Source: an uncultured Sphingopyxis sp. (lineage in GTDB: Bacteria; Pseudomonadota; Alphaproteobacteria; Sphingomonadales; Sphingomonadaceae). From it: a DNA stretch of 64,000 nt. The position numbers and the translations under genes were made by a program. Positions 15,943-24,128 of the stretch are shown here, piece after piece; position 1 is the stretch's first letter, and every line of letters begins with the position of its first letter. The stretch covers positions 3,419,501-3,483,500 of the forward strand of contig NZ_LT598653.1 in NCBI RefSeq assembly GCF_900078365.1, in the 5' to 3' direction. The notes under the pieces were generated by a model. The model was not told the origin of the DNA. It saw only the letters and a program-made list of their open reading frames with translations, and made no database searches.

Positions 15943-16272
15943 AAAGAGGCTCTCCCCCGAGACCGGCCGCCGCGCAGCAAAGATCGTGCGGCGGCCGGAA
16001 CCGTCATCACCAGATATTTCCCCGGGAGCGAGTCTCTTGCCGATCGGGCGTCGGCTGGCGTTCGCCCGCAAGATAGAGACAGGGACCCCGCGCGCGCATG
16101 GGATGCGCGTCGCGGGACGGGGCGGCCGTCCTCTTCGAAGAGGCGCTCCGGCACCAAGGACCATGTGTGACACCAGCCGGAAGCATGCGCTTCCGGCACC
16201 GGCCGCCTGCGCCCCCTCTCCCCTCCCCCGGGGCGCAGGCAGCCGAAACCAACAAAAAGAAGAGGGCTATCC
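15943..16272 (+). other. Structured 5' leader of the RND operon (no gene seen)
   Basis: About 330 bases lie between the predicted promoter and the adaptor start. Three perfect hairpins are present: 11 bp at 15963-15973/15988-15998 (CCGGCCGCCGC), 9 bp with a four-base loop at 16176-16197 (GCCGGAAGC), and 11 bp at 16205-16215/16230-16240 (GCCTGCGCCCC). A fourth, less regular GC stem is near 16085-16120. The A-rich stretch after the last hairpin carries the ribosome site AAGAAGAGGG. Regulation by RNA structure or by a terminator-like fold is possible; no known riboswitch is recognised. Confidence 0.6.
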
Positions 16273-17544
16273 ATGACCGTCCACACACCGATCGAAAAGC
16301 TCGACCCCGCCGACGCGAAGGTCCGCCGCGAACTCAAGACCTTGCTCCATCCCGCGCGCGGCCGCCGCGCCGCGTGGATCGGCGCCTTCCTCATATTGAT
16401 CGCCGGCGCCTGGTGGCTGCTGCGCGACGGCGCGCCGCAGGCGGCCGCGGCGCCCGCGCCGGTGCTGACCGTCGCGGCGCCGATCGCGCGCGACGTGACC
16501 TTGTGGGACGAATATATCGGCCGTTTCGAGGCGTCGAAGGCGGTCGAGGTGCGCCCGCGCGTCTCGGGCGCGATCACCGCGATCCACTTCACCGACGGGC
16601 AGATCGTCCGCAAGGGTCAGCCGCTCTTCACGATCGATCCGCGCCCCTATCGCGCCGCGCTCGCCGAAGCGCGCGCGGCGGCGGCAAGCGCGCGCAGCGA
16701 TCTTGCGCTGGCGAGGCTCGAACTCGACCGCGCGAGCCGCCTTGTCGACATCGAGGCGGTGTCGCAAAGCGAGATCGACCGGCTGCGCGCCCGCGTCAAT
16801 GCGGCCAACGCGGCGCTCGCGGGGGCCGAGGCGCGCATCGCGGCGCGCGCGCTTGACGTGGAATTCACCACCGTCCGCGCGCCGCTCTCCGGCCGCATCT
16901 CGGACCGCCAGATCGACGCGGGCAACCTTGTGTCGGCGGGCGATGCCGGCGGCACCTTGCTCACGACGATCAATGCGCTCGACCCGATCTACTTCACCTT
17001 CCAGGGTTCGGAGGCGCTGTTCCTCAAGACCAAGCGCGAAGGCGGCCAGAAGGGCGCCGACGTCGAAGTCCGGCTGCAGGATGAAAATGATTATCGCTGG
17101 AAGGGCCGGATCGACTTCACCGACAATGGGCTCGATCCGCGTTCGGGCACGATCCGCGCGCGCGGCCGCTTCGACAATCCCGAGATGTTCCTGACCCCCG
17201 GCATGTTTGGCAACATGCGGCTGTCGACGGGCCGGACGGCGCATGCGCTGCTCGTCCCCGCCGCCGCGGTGCAGACCGACCAGGCGCGCAAGATCGTCTA
17301 TGTCGTCGGCAAGGACGGCACGGTCGCGGCGAAGCCGGTCGAGATCGGTCCCGACGTCGATGGCCTTCGCGTCATCCGGTCGGGCCTGACGCCGGCCGAT
17401 CGGGTCGTCATCAACGGTTATCAGTTCGCGCGTCCCGGCACCAAGGCGGTGACCAAGGCGGGCAAGATCGTCGCCGACGCGCCCGACAAGGCGCCGGCAG
17501 GTCCGAACGAGCCGGTGTCGGCGCAGGCGACCTTCGCGAAGTGA
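16273..17544 (+). CDS. RND efflux periplasmic adaptor (membrane fusion protein)
   Basis: A 423-residue adaptor of the HlyD/AcrA family. One N-terminal membrane segment (AAWIGAFLILIAGAWWLL, residues 36-53) anchors it. Next come the lipoyl half-motifs (VEVRPRVSGAI and GNLV regions), a coiled-coil hairpin rich in Ala/Arg (about 130-200), a beta-barrel part (GTIRARGRFDNPEMFLTPGMF) and the membrane-proximal domain. It bridges the pump (17705-20890) and the outer membrane factor (21037-22446). A family D repeat separates it from the pump gene. The substrate cannot be read from sequence. Confidence 0.93.
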   Translation: MTVHTPIEKLDPADAKVRRELKTLLHPARGRRAAWIGAFLILIAGAWWLLRDGAPQAAAAPAPVLTVAAPIARDVTLWDEYIGRFEASKAVEVRPRVSGAITAIHFTDGQIVRKGQPLFTIDPRPYRAALAEARAAAASARSDLALARLELDRASRLVDIEAVSQSEIDRLRARVNAANAALAGAEARIAARALDVEFTTVRAPLSGRISDRQIDAGNLVSAGDAGGTLLTTINALDPIYFTFQGSEALFLKTKREGGQKGADVEVRLQDENDYRWKGRIDFTDNGLDPRSGTIRARGRFDNPEMFLTPGMFGNMRLSTGRTAHALLVPAAAVQTDQARKIVYVVGKDGTVAAKPVEIGPDVDGLRVIRSGLTPADRVVINGYQFARPGTKAVTKAGKIVADAPDKAPAGPNEPVSAQATFAK

Positions 17545-17554
17545 TCATTCTTCT

Positions 17555-17670
17555 CCCCTCCCGCTTGCGGGAGGGGCTGGGGGAGGGCCAGCACCGTCTC
17601 AACGGCCCACCCCGCTGCGACTAGCGAGCAAAGCTCGCAGTCTCGCTGCCCCTCCCGCAAGCGGGAGGGG
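17555..17670. repeat. Dispersed long palindromic repeat, family D
   Basis: The outer hairpins CCCCTCCCGCTTGCGGGAGGGG (17555-17576) and CCCCTCCCGCAAGCGGGAGGGG (17649-17670) flank a core with CCCACCCCGCTGCGACTAG and GCGAGCAAAGCTCGC. It sits inside the RND operon between adaptor and pump genes, where the stable hairpins could affect mRNA stability or the ratio of products. Confidence 0.85.
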
Positions 17671-17704
17671 ATGACCAGAGTTGTTTCCAGACAGGGGCTC
17701 TCCC

Positions 17705-20700
17705 ATGCGCCTATCACGCTTTTTCATCGACCGGCCGATCTTCGCCGCCGTGCTCGCCGTTATCATCACCATCGTCGGCGCGGTCGCCTATATCGGGCTA
17801 CCCGTCTCGCAATATCCCGACATCGTCCCGCCGACGGTGACGGTGACCGCCAACTACCCGGGCGCGTCGGCCGAGACCGTCGCCGACACGGTCGCGGCAC
17901 CGATCGAGCAGGAAATCAACGGCGTCGACAATATGCTCTATATGAGCAGCCAGTCGACCGGCGACGGCAATGTCACGATCACCGTGACCTTCGAGATCGG
18001 CACCGACCTCGACGCCGCGCAGGTGCTCGTGCAGAACCGCGTCGCGATCGCGACCCCGCGCCTGCCCGAAACGGTGCAGCGCCTCGGCGTCGTGACGCGC
18101 AAGACCTCGCCTGACTTCCTGATGGTCGTGAACCTCGTCTCGCCCGACAAGTCGCTCGATCGCGCCTATATCTCCAACTATGCGCTGACCCAGCTCCGCG
18201 ACCGGCTCAGCCGTATCGATGGCGTCGGCGATGTGCGGCTGTTCGGTAACCGCGACTATGCGATGCGCGTGTGGATCGATCCCGGCCGCGCCGCCGCGCT
18301 CGACCTGACCGCGGGCGAGATCGTCGCCGCGCTGCGCCGCGAGAATGTGCAGGTCGCGGCGGGCACGCTCGGCCAGCCGCCCTATGCCAATGGCAGCGAT
18401 TTCCAGCTCAATGTCGAGACGCAGGGCCGCCTTTCCGATCCCAAGGATTTCGCCAATATCGTCATCCGCAGCGATGCCGACGGGCGGCAGGTCCGCGTGT
18501 CCGACGTCGCGCGCGTCGAGCTTGGCGCGTCGGATTATAACAGCAACACCTATCTCTCGGGGGACCCGACCGTCATCATGGCGGTGTTCCAGCGCCCCGG
18601 TTCGAACGCGCTCGCCGCGGCCGAAGCGGTCGAGGCCGAAATGGCGGCCTCGGCGAAGAATTTCCCCAAGGGCCTCGAATATCGGGTGATCTACAACCCG
18701 ACCGAATTCATCGCCCAGTCGATCGACGCGGTGATGGACACATTGCTCGAAGCGGTCGTGCTCGTCGTGATCGTGATCCTCGTGTTCCTGCAGAAATGGC
18801 GCGCGGCGATCATCCCGGTGCTCGCGATCCCGGTGTCGCTGATCGGCACCTTCGCGGTGCTGGCGGCGGTCGGCTACAGCCTCAACAACCTCTCGCTGTT
18901 CGGGCTGGTGCTCGCGATCGGCATTGTCGTCGACGACGCGATCGTCGTCGTCGAGAATGTCGAGCGCAATCTGGAAAAGGGCATGTCGGCGCTCGAAGCC
19001 GCGCGCACCTCGATGGACGAGGTATCGGCGGCATTGGTCGCGATCGTGCTCGTGCTCTGCGCGGTGTTCGTGCCGACCTTGTTCCTCACCGGCCTGTCGG
19101 GCGCCTTCTACCAGCAGTTCGCGGTGACGATCTCGACCGCGACGATCATCTCGCTGATCCTCTCGCTCACCCTGTCGCCCGCGCTCGCGGCGATCCTGCT
19201 GCGCGGCCATTCGGCGCCGGCGAACGAGGGCAAGGGCATGCAGATGGTCCGCCGCGCGGGCGATGCGTTCAACCGCGCGTTCGAGCGGATGAGCGACGGC
19301 TATGCGCGCCTCACCGCGCGGCTGGTGCGCGCCCCGAAGAAGATGATGGTCACCTATGCGGGGCTGATCGCCGCGACCGCCGGACTGTTCTGGGCGACGC
19401 CGACGGGCTTCATCCCCGCGCAGGACCAAGGCTATTTCCTCGTCGTCGCCAAGCTGCCCTCGGGCGCTTCGGTCGAACGCACCGACGAAGTGCTGCAAAA
19501 GGTCGCGCGGCGCGTGCTGCCGGTCGACGGCGTGCTCGGCTCGGTGATGCTCGCGGGTTTCGACGGCCCGTCGCAGACGCTCGCGCCCAATTCGGCCGCG
19601 GCCTATTTTCCGCTCAAGTCGTTCGAGGAGCGCAAGAAGCTCGGCGTCAAGTTCGACGACATCATCAACGAGGCGCGCAAGCGCACCGCCGACATTACCG
19701 AGGCGCAGATCGTGATCATCCCGCCGCCGCTGATCCAGGGCATCGGATCGGCGGGCGGTTACCGGATGATCGTGCAGGATCGCGGCGGTCACGGCTATGC
19801 GGCGCTCGCGAACGAGTCGACCAATCTGATCGGCAAGGCGAACCAGACTCCGGGCCTCGCCAATGTCTTCACCTTCTTCGACCCGACCAATCCGCGCGTC
19901 TTCGCCGACATCGACCGCGCGAAGGCGAATGCGCTCGGCGTCCCGCCCGAGCGGGTGTTCGAGGCGCTGCAGGTCTATCTCGGCTCGGCGTTCGTGAACG
20001 ACTTCAACCTGCTCGGCCGCACCTACCGCGTCACCGCGCAGGCCGACGCGCCCTTCCGCCAGAGCGTGTCCGACATCGCCAACCTCCAGACGCGCTCGAA
20101 CAGCGGCGCGATGGTGCCGATCGGCTCGGTCGCCAATTTCGAGGACCGCACGGGGCCGTATCGCGTCACGCGCTACAACCTCTTCCCCGCGGTCGAGATC
20201 GATGGCGACACCGCGCCCGGATCGTCGTCGGGCGCCTCGCTGACGACGATGGAGAAACTGGCGTCGGAGTCGCTCCCGGCGGGATACGGCACCGAATGGA
20301 CGGGCATCGCCTTTCAGCAGAAGGCGGCCGCGAACACCGCGGGGATCGTCTTCGCGCTCGCGGTGCTGTTCGTCTTCCTCGTGCTCGCGGCCCAATATGA
20401 AAGCCTGGTGCTGCCATTGGCGATCATCCTGATCGTGCCGATGTGCCTGCTCGCGGCGATGATCGGGGTGAATCTGCGCGGCATGGACAATAATGTCCTG
20501 ACGCAGATCGGGCTCGTCGTGCTCATCGCGCTCGCGGCGAAGAATGCGATCCTGATCGTCGAATTCGCCAAGCAGGCGGAGGAACAGGACGGGCTGTCGC
20601 CGATCGACGCCGCGGTGCGCGCCGCGCGCGACCGCCTGCGCCCGATCCTGATGACGAGCTTCGCCTTCATCCTCGGCGCGGTGCCGCTGCTGATCGCGAG

Positions 20701-20890
20701 CGGCGCGGGGGCGGAACTCCGCCAGGCGCTCGGCACCGCGGTGTTCTTCGGCATGCTCGGGGTGACGGCGTTCGGCCTGATCTTCACGCCGACCTTCTAT
20801 GTCGTCTGCCGCGCGCTTGGCGACTGGTTCGCCGCGCGTCGAGGACGCGGCGACGAGCATGGCGCGGCGCTGCCGGTGCCGGCGGAGTGA
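17705..20890 (+). CDS. RND efflux pump, HAE1/AcrB family
   Basis: A 1061-residue inner membrane proton-driven pump of full length. It starts MRLSRFFIDRPIFAAVLAVII, the classic HAE1 N-terminus, followed by GLPVSQYPDIVPP and the ANYPGAS porter segment. The GLVLAIGIVVDDAIVVVENVER stretch carries the paired Asp of TM4, and AAKNAILIVEFAKQ the TM10 Lys. Twelve transmembrane segments and two large periplasmic loops are evident. With the adaptor and outer membrane factor it forms a tripartite exporter of drugs or hydrophobic compounds, probably controlled by the TetR protein at 15245. Confidence 0.97.
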   Translation: MRLSRFFIDRPIFAAVLAVIITIVGAVAYIGLPVSQYPDIVPPTVTVTANYPGASAETVADTVAAPIEQEINGVDNMLYMSSQSTGDGNVTITVTFEIGTDLDAAQVLVQNRVAIATPRLPETVQRLGVVTRKTSPDFLMVVNLVSPDKSLDRAYISNYALTQLRDRLSRIDGVGDVRLFGNRDYAMRVWIDPGRAAALDLTAGEIVAALRRENVQVAAGTLGQPPYANGSDFQLNVETQGRLSDPKDFANIVIRSDADGRQVRVSDVARVELGASDYNSNTYLSGDPTVIMAVFQRPGSNALAAAEAVEAEMAASAKNFPKGLEYRVIYNPTEFIAQSIDAVMDTLLEAVVLVVIVILVFLQKWRAAIIPVLAIPVSLIGTFAVLAAVGYSLNNLSLFGLVLAIGIVVDDAIVVVENVERNLEKGMSALEAARTSMDEVSAALVAIVLVLCAVFVPTLFLTGLSGAFYQQFAVTISTATIISLILSLTLSPALAAILLRGHSAPANEGKGMQMVRRAGDAFNRAFERMSDGYARLTARLVRAPKKMMVTYAGLIAATAGLFWATPTGFIPAQDQGYFLVVAKLPSGASVERTDEVLQKVARRVLPVDGVLGSVMLAGFDGPSQTLAPNSAAAYFPLKSFEERKKLGVKFDDIINEARKRTADITEAQIVIIPPPLIQGIGSAGGYRMIVQDRGGHGYAALANESTNLIGKANQTPGLANVFTFFDPTNPRVFADIDRAKANALGVPPERVFEALQVYLGSAFVNDFNLLGRTYRVTAQADAPFRQSVSDIANLQTRSNSGAMVPIGSVANFEDRTGPYRVTRYNLFPAVEIDGDTAPGSSSGASLTTMEKLASESLPAGYGTEWTGIAFQQKAAANTAGIVFALAVLFVFLVLAAQYESLVLPLAIILIVPMCLLAAMIGVNLRGMDNNVLTQIGLVVLIALAAKNAILIVEFAKQAEEQDGLSPIDAAVRAARDRLRPILMTSFAFILGAVPLLIASGAGAELRQALGTAVFFGMLGVTAFGLIFTPTFYVVCRALGDWFAARRGRGDEHGAALPVPAE

Positions 20891-20913
20891 TGCAGCGCCT
20901 CTGCCCCTTCCGC

Positions 20914-20997
20914 GTGTCCCCGCGAAGGCGGGGACCCATCTCCGGGCGGTTCCAATTCGCGCCGGCCGGAGATGGGCTCCCGCCTTCGCGGGAGCAC
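20914..20997. repeat. Dispersed palindromic repeat, family A variant
   Basis: The left arm GTGTCCCCGCGAAGGCGGGGACCCATCTCCGG is matched by an inverted right arm CCGGAGATGGGCTCCCGCCTTCGCGGGAGCAC around GCGCCGG. It differs from the other family A copies in the outer bases (GTGT / GCAC) and in having a CCCATCTCCGG inner arm. It lies between the pump and outer membrane factor genes. Confidence 0.8.
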
Positions 20998-21036
20998 ACA
21001 GTTCTTTTTGAACAATAGAATTTCAGGAGAAGAATC

Positions 21037-22446
21037 GTGATCCTCCGCAACCTCGTCACCGCCGCTTCGGCGCTCGCGCTCGCCGCCTGCGCGGCCGGCC
21101 CCGATTACAAGGCGCCGCAATCGGCGTCGGCGCCCGCCGCGACCGGTTCGTTCGTTTCGGCGAACAGTCCGGCCATCTCGCTGGCGCCGGTCGAAGCCGA
21201 CTGGTGGCGTCTCTATGACGATCCCGTGCTCGACGGGCTTGTCGCCGATGCGCTCGCCAACAACAGCGACGTGCGCGTCGCCGTCGCGAATATCGCCAAG
21301 GCGCGCGCGGCGCTGCGCGGGGCGCGTTCGGACCGGTTGCCGCAGACCCAGATCGGCGCCGGCGCCGATTACGGCCGCAGCCCCGCGGGCCAGCGCCTTC
21401 CCGGCGCGCCCCGCGAAGACTGGACCGTCGATGTCGGCGCCAATGTCTCCTACGAAGTCGACCTCTTCGGCCGCGTCAGCCGCTCGGTCGAAGCGGCGCG
21501 CGGCGATGCCGAAGCGGCCGAGGCCAATGCCGACGCGGTGCGCGTGATCGTCGCCGCCGATACGACGCAGGCTTATGCGGACGCCGCCTCGGGCGCCGCG
21601 CGGCTCGACGTCGCACGGCGGATCGTCGACCTGCTCGACCAGCAGGTGAAACTCACCGAGCGGCGCAAGGAAGTCGGCATGGCGACGGGGCTCGACCTCG
21701 CGCGCATCACGACGCTCCGCGACCGGCGCGCCGCCGATATTCCTGCCATCGAGGCCGAGCGGCAGGCGGCCTTGTTCCGCCTCGCGACTCTGACCGGTCG
21801 CGCGCCCGCCGCGCTCCCCGCGATCGCGGCGGACCGCAACATCAGCCTCGAGATCACCGATCCCATCCCGGTCGGTGATGGGGCGGCGCTGCTGAAGCGC
21901 CGTCCCGACATTCGCGCCGCCGAGCGCCGCCTCGCCGCCGACACCGCGCGCATCGGCGTCGCGACCGCCGATCTTTATCCGCGCATCACGCTCGGCGGTT
22001 CGGTCGGTTCGACCGGCACCGGCTTCGGCGATGTGTTCGGCGGCGGGCCGCTGCGCTGGCTGCTCGGGCCCTTGCTCAACTGGGCCTTCCCCAATCAGGA
22101 GCCCGCGCGGGCCCGCATCGCCGCCGCCGAGGCCGACACGCAGGCGTCGCTCGCCGAGTTCGACGGCACGGTGCTGCGCGCGCTCGAGGAGACCGAGACC
22201 GCGCTTTCGGCCTATGCGCGCTCGCTCGAGCAGCGGCAGGCGCTGCGCGCGGCGCGCGATCAGGCCGAACGCGCGGCGCGGATCGTGCGCGCGAAGCGGC
22301 AGGAGGGTGCATCGGATTCGCTCGAATGGCTCGACGCCGAGCGCACCTTCGCCGAGACCGAAGCGGTGCTCGCGGCGCAGGACGGTCAGATTTCGCGCCG
22401 CCAGATCGCGCTGTTCCGCGCGCTGGCGGGCGGCTGGTCGGGCTAG
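21037..22446 (+). CDS. RND efflux outer membrane lipoprotein (NodT/OprM type)
   Basis: A 469-residue outer membrane factor. The N-terminus is a lipoprotein signal with lipobox LAAC (Cys near residue 18) followed by AAGPDYKAP, typical of NodT-family channels. Two repeats of long helices plus short beta strands follow; LDLARITTLRDRR and LKRRPDIRAAERRLAADTARIGVA are strong family segments. It completes the tripartite pump encoded just upstream. The start has CAGGAGAAG before it. Confidence 0.94.
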   Translation: MILRNLVTAASALALAACAAGPDYKAPQSASAPAATGSFVSANSPAISLAPVEADWWRLYDDPVLDGLVADALANNSDVRVAVANIAKARAALRGARSDRLPQTQIGAGADYGRSPAGQRLPGAPREDWTVDVGANVSYEVDLFGRVSRSVEAARGDAEAAEANADAVRVIVAADTTQAYADAASGAARLDVARRIVDLLDQQVKLTERRKEVGMATGLDLARITTLRDRRAADIPAIEAERQAALFRLATLTGRAPAALPAIAADRNISLEITDPIPVGDGAALLKRRPDIRAAERRLAADTARIGVATADLYPRITLGGSVGSTGTGFGDVFGGGPLRWLLGPLLNWAFPNQEPARARIAAAEADTQASLAEFDGTVLRALEETETALSAYARSLEQRQALRAARDQAERAARIVRAKRQEGASDSLEWLDAERTFAETEAVLAAQDGQISRRQIALFRALAGGWSG

Positions 22447-22467
22447 GTCAGCGGTCCCTATCGAATC

Positions 22468-22495
22468 GTCATCCCGGCGAAGGCCGGGATGACGA
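22468..22495. repeat. Dispersed palindromic repeat, family B half-copy
   Basis: A single hairpin GTCATCCCGGCGAAGGCCGGGATGACGA after the efflux operon. The outer bases match family B (GTCATCCCGG, GGATGACGA), while the centre GCGAAGGC resembles family A. It may serve as a 3' processing or termination hairpin. Confidence 0.75.
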
Positions 22496-22629
22496 GATAA
22501 GGAAGGCCGGTTTCAGTCGCCTCCACCATTCTCCGCCCGCAAGGTCCGGCGCTCCGCCCTTCGGCATCGTTTACGCCGCCTTTACCAGTCCGGGTGCATG
22601 ACTTCCCCGATATTCGCGACTGGGGATGA

Positions 22630-23961
22630 ATGATGGACAGCATGCGCGGACTGCTTTCGGGCAGCCACGACCAGGAGGACGGCGCGATCGATGCGCCTGC
22701 GTCGGTCGGCGTCGATGAACGGCGGATGCAGGTCCGGGCCTATAATTACTGGGCGTCGCTGCTCGCCGATCGCGCCTACCCTTCGGTCGAGGATCTCGAC
22801 CTCGAAAGCGCCGATTTCGGGGGCCATTCGGTGCTGCTCGATTTCACCGCGGGCGTCGAGAATCCCGGCATCGCCTATCTCGGCGAGACGCTGCGCGCCG
22901 AGTCGCAAATCGACGAGGATGTCCATTATATCAGCCAGATTCCCGGGCGTTCGCTGCTGTCGCGGCTGACCGACCATTATCTGCAGATCATCGCCAACCG
23001 CGCGCCGATCGGCTTCGAGGCCGAGTTCGAAAGCGATCGGGGCGTCACGATCATGTATCGCGGCATATTGCTGCCCTTTTCGTCCGACGACGACACGATC
23101 GATTTCATCATGGGCGTGATCAACTGGAAGGAAGCGGCCCCCGCCGATCAGGCCGAGGAGCTGCAATTGTCGGTCGAACAGGCGCTGCGCCGCGCCGCGC
23201 CGCTGACCGCGCCGGTGCCCGTATGGGCCGACGGCCCCGACTCGGGGCATCTGGGCGACGATGCCGATGCCGCCCCCGGCTTTACCGCGCTGCAGGGCGA
23301 CGGCGATGCTTTTGCCGATAGTCCTGGCGACAGCGAAGTGGCCGCCGATCCGGGCGAAGGCGCCGAGCTCGCCGACTGGCTCGCGCTCGCGCGCGAGACC
23401 GCCGAGCGGGCGATCGCCGCCGACAGCCGGAGCCGCAGCGCGCTCTATCAGGCGGTCGGCAAGGCATGGGATTTCGCGCTGGCGGCCGAGGAGCAGCCCG
23501 AGGCCTTCGCCGCGCTGCTCGACGATGCCGGGCTGGCGATGCAGGATCGCGCGCCGATGACGCCAGTCGTCAAGCTGGTCTTCGGCGCCGCCTATGACAA
23601 GACGCGGCTCGCAGAATATGCCTGCGTGCTCGGCCACGCCCGCGACGAAGGCGTCGGCCGCGGCGCGCTCGCATCCTATCTCGATCATTATCCGGGCGGA
23701 CTCAAGGGGCTCGTCAAGGACGCGCGCGCGCGCCGCAAGCCGGCGGACGCCCGCGCGCGGGCGGACGAGAAGGTCGAGGCGCTGCGCCGCGCGCAGCCTG
23801 CGCTCATCCTCGAACATGATGCCGGCGACGCCGAATTCGTCGTGCTGATCGCGCGCGCGATGCCCGGCGGCCATATCGGCATCGTCGCCAAAGCCGCCGA
23901 CGATCCGGCACTGGTCGCACGGCTGGCGAAGAAGGCGGTCGCGATCACGCCCATCGCCTGA
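22630..23961 (+). CDS. PAS-like conserved sphingomonad protein
   Basis: A 443-residue cytoplasmic protein with no signal peptide. Residues ~30-175 form a PAS-like domain (RAYNYWASLLADRAYPSVEDLD, then LLSRLTDHYLQIIANRAPIGFEAEF and YRGILLPFSSDDDTIDFIMGVINWKE). A Asp/Ala/Pro-rich linker follows, then an Ala/Arg-rich helical region of ~200 residues. No catalytic output domain is recognised. It precedes the NAD-glutamate dehydrogenase gene by 167 bases on the same strand, so a sensing role linked to nitrogen or carbon state is possible but unproven. ATG 22633 is an alternative start; GGGG lies just upstream. Confidence 0.7.
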   Translation: MMDSMRGLLSGSHDQEDGAIDAPASVGVDERRMQVRAYNYWASLLADRAYPSVEDLDLESADFGGHSVLLDFTAGVENPGIAYLGETLRAESQIDEDVHYISQIPGRSLLSRLTDHYLQIIANRAPIGFEAEFESDRGVTIMYRGILLPFSSDDDTIDFIMGVINWKEAAPADQAEELQLSVEQALRRAAPLTAPVPVWADGPDSGHLGDDADAAPGFTALQGDGDAFADSPGDSEVAADPGEGAELADWLALARETAERAIAADSRSRSALYQAVGKAWDFALAAEEQPEAFAALLDDAGLAMQDRAPMTPVVKLVFGAAYDKTRLAEYACVLGHARDEGVGRGALASYLDHYPGGLKGLVKDARARRKPADARARADEKVEALRRAQPALILEHDAGDAEFVVLIARAMPGGHIGIVAKAADDPALVARLAKKAVAITPIA

Positions 23962-24083
23962 CCGCGGAACGGCTGAGAGCGTTCACGCAACAGATAATCA
24001 AAGAATTGAAATAATTTTACGCGGAACCGCGAACCAGGCCTTGAGCCGCGCGTCGCGGAGGCGCATAGGAGGCGGCAGCGAAC

Positions 24084-24112
24084 GGACCCCCGCCGATCGT
24101 CGGCTGGGATCC
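24084..24112 (+). promoter_or_regulatory. Leader hairpin before the glutamate dehydrogenase gene
   Basis: A strong stem (GGA-CCC-GCCGA with TCGGC-GGG-TCC, small bulges) is followed at once by CCTTTCTTT and, 16 bases after the stem, by the start codon of the dehydrogenase. A GC stem plus pyrimidine run looks like an intrinsic terminator or attenuator. The T run is interrupted, so a structural role in translation is also possible. Confidence 0.4.
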
Positions 24113-24128
24113 CTTTCTTTGGTTCGGG

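Noticed and set aside
17798..20860. A 1020-codon open frame on the minus strand opposite the RND pump gene
   Set aside because: It is rich in Arg, Asp and His with no family resemblance, and lies exactly antisense to a well-conserved pump gene; long antisense frames are expected at this GC content.
23962..24083. A known riboswitch in the region before the glutamate dehydrogenase gene
   Set aside because: Only the terminal hairpin is convincing; no glycine, glutamine or guanidine riboswitch core could be recognised.
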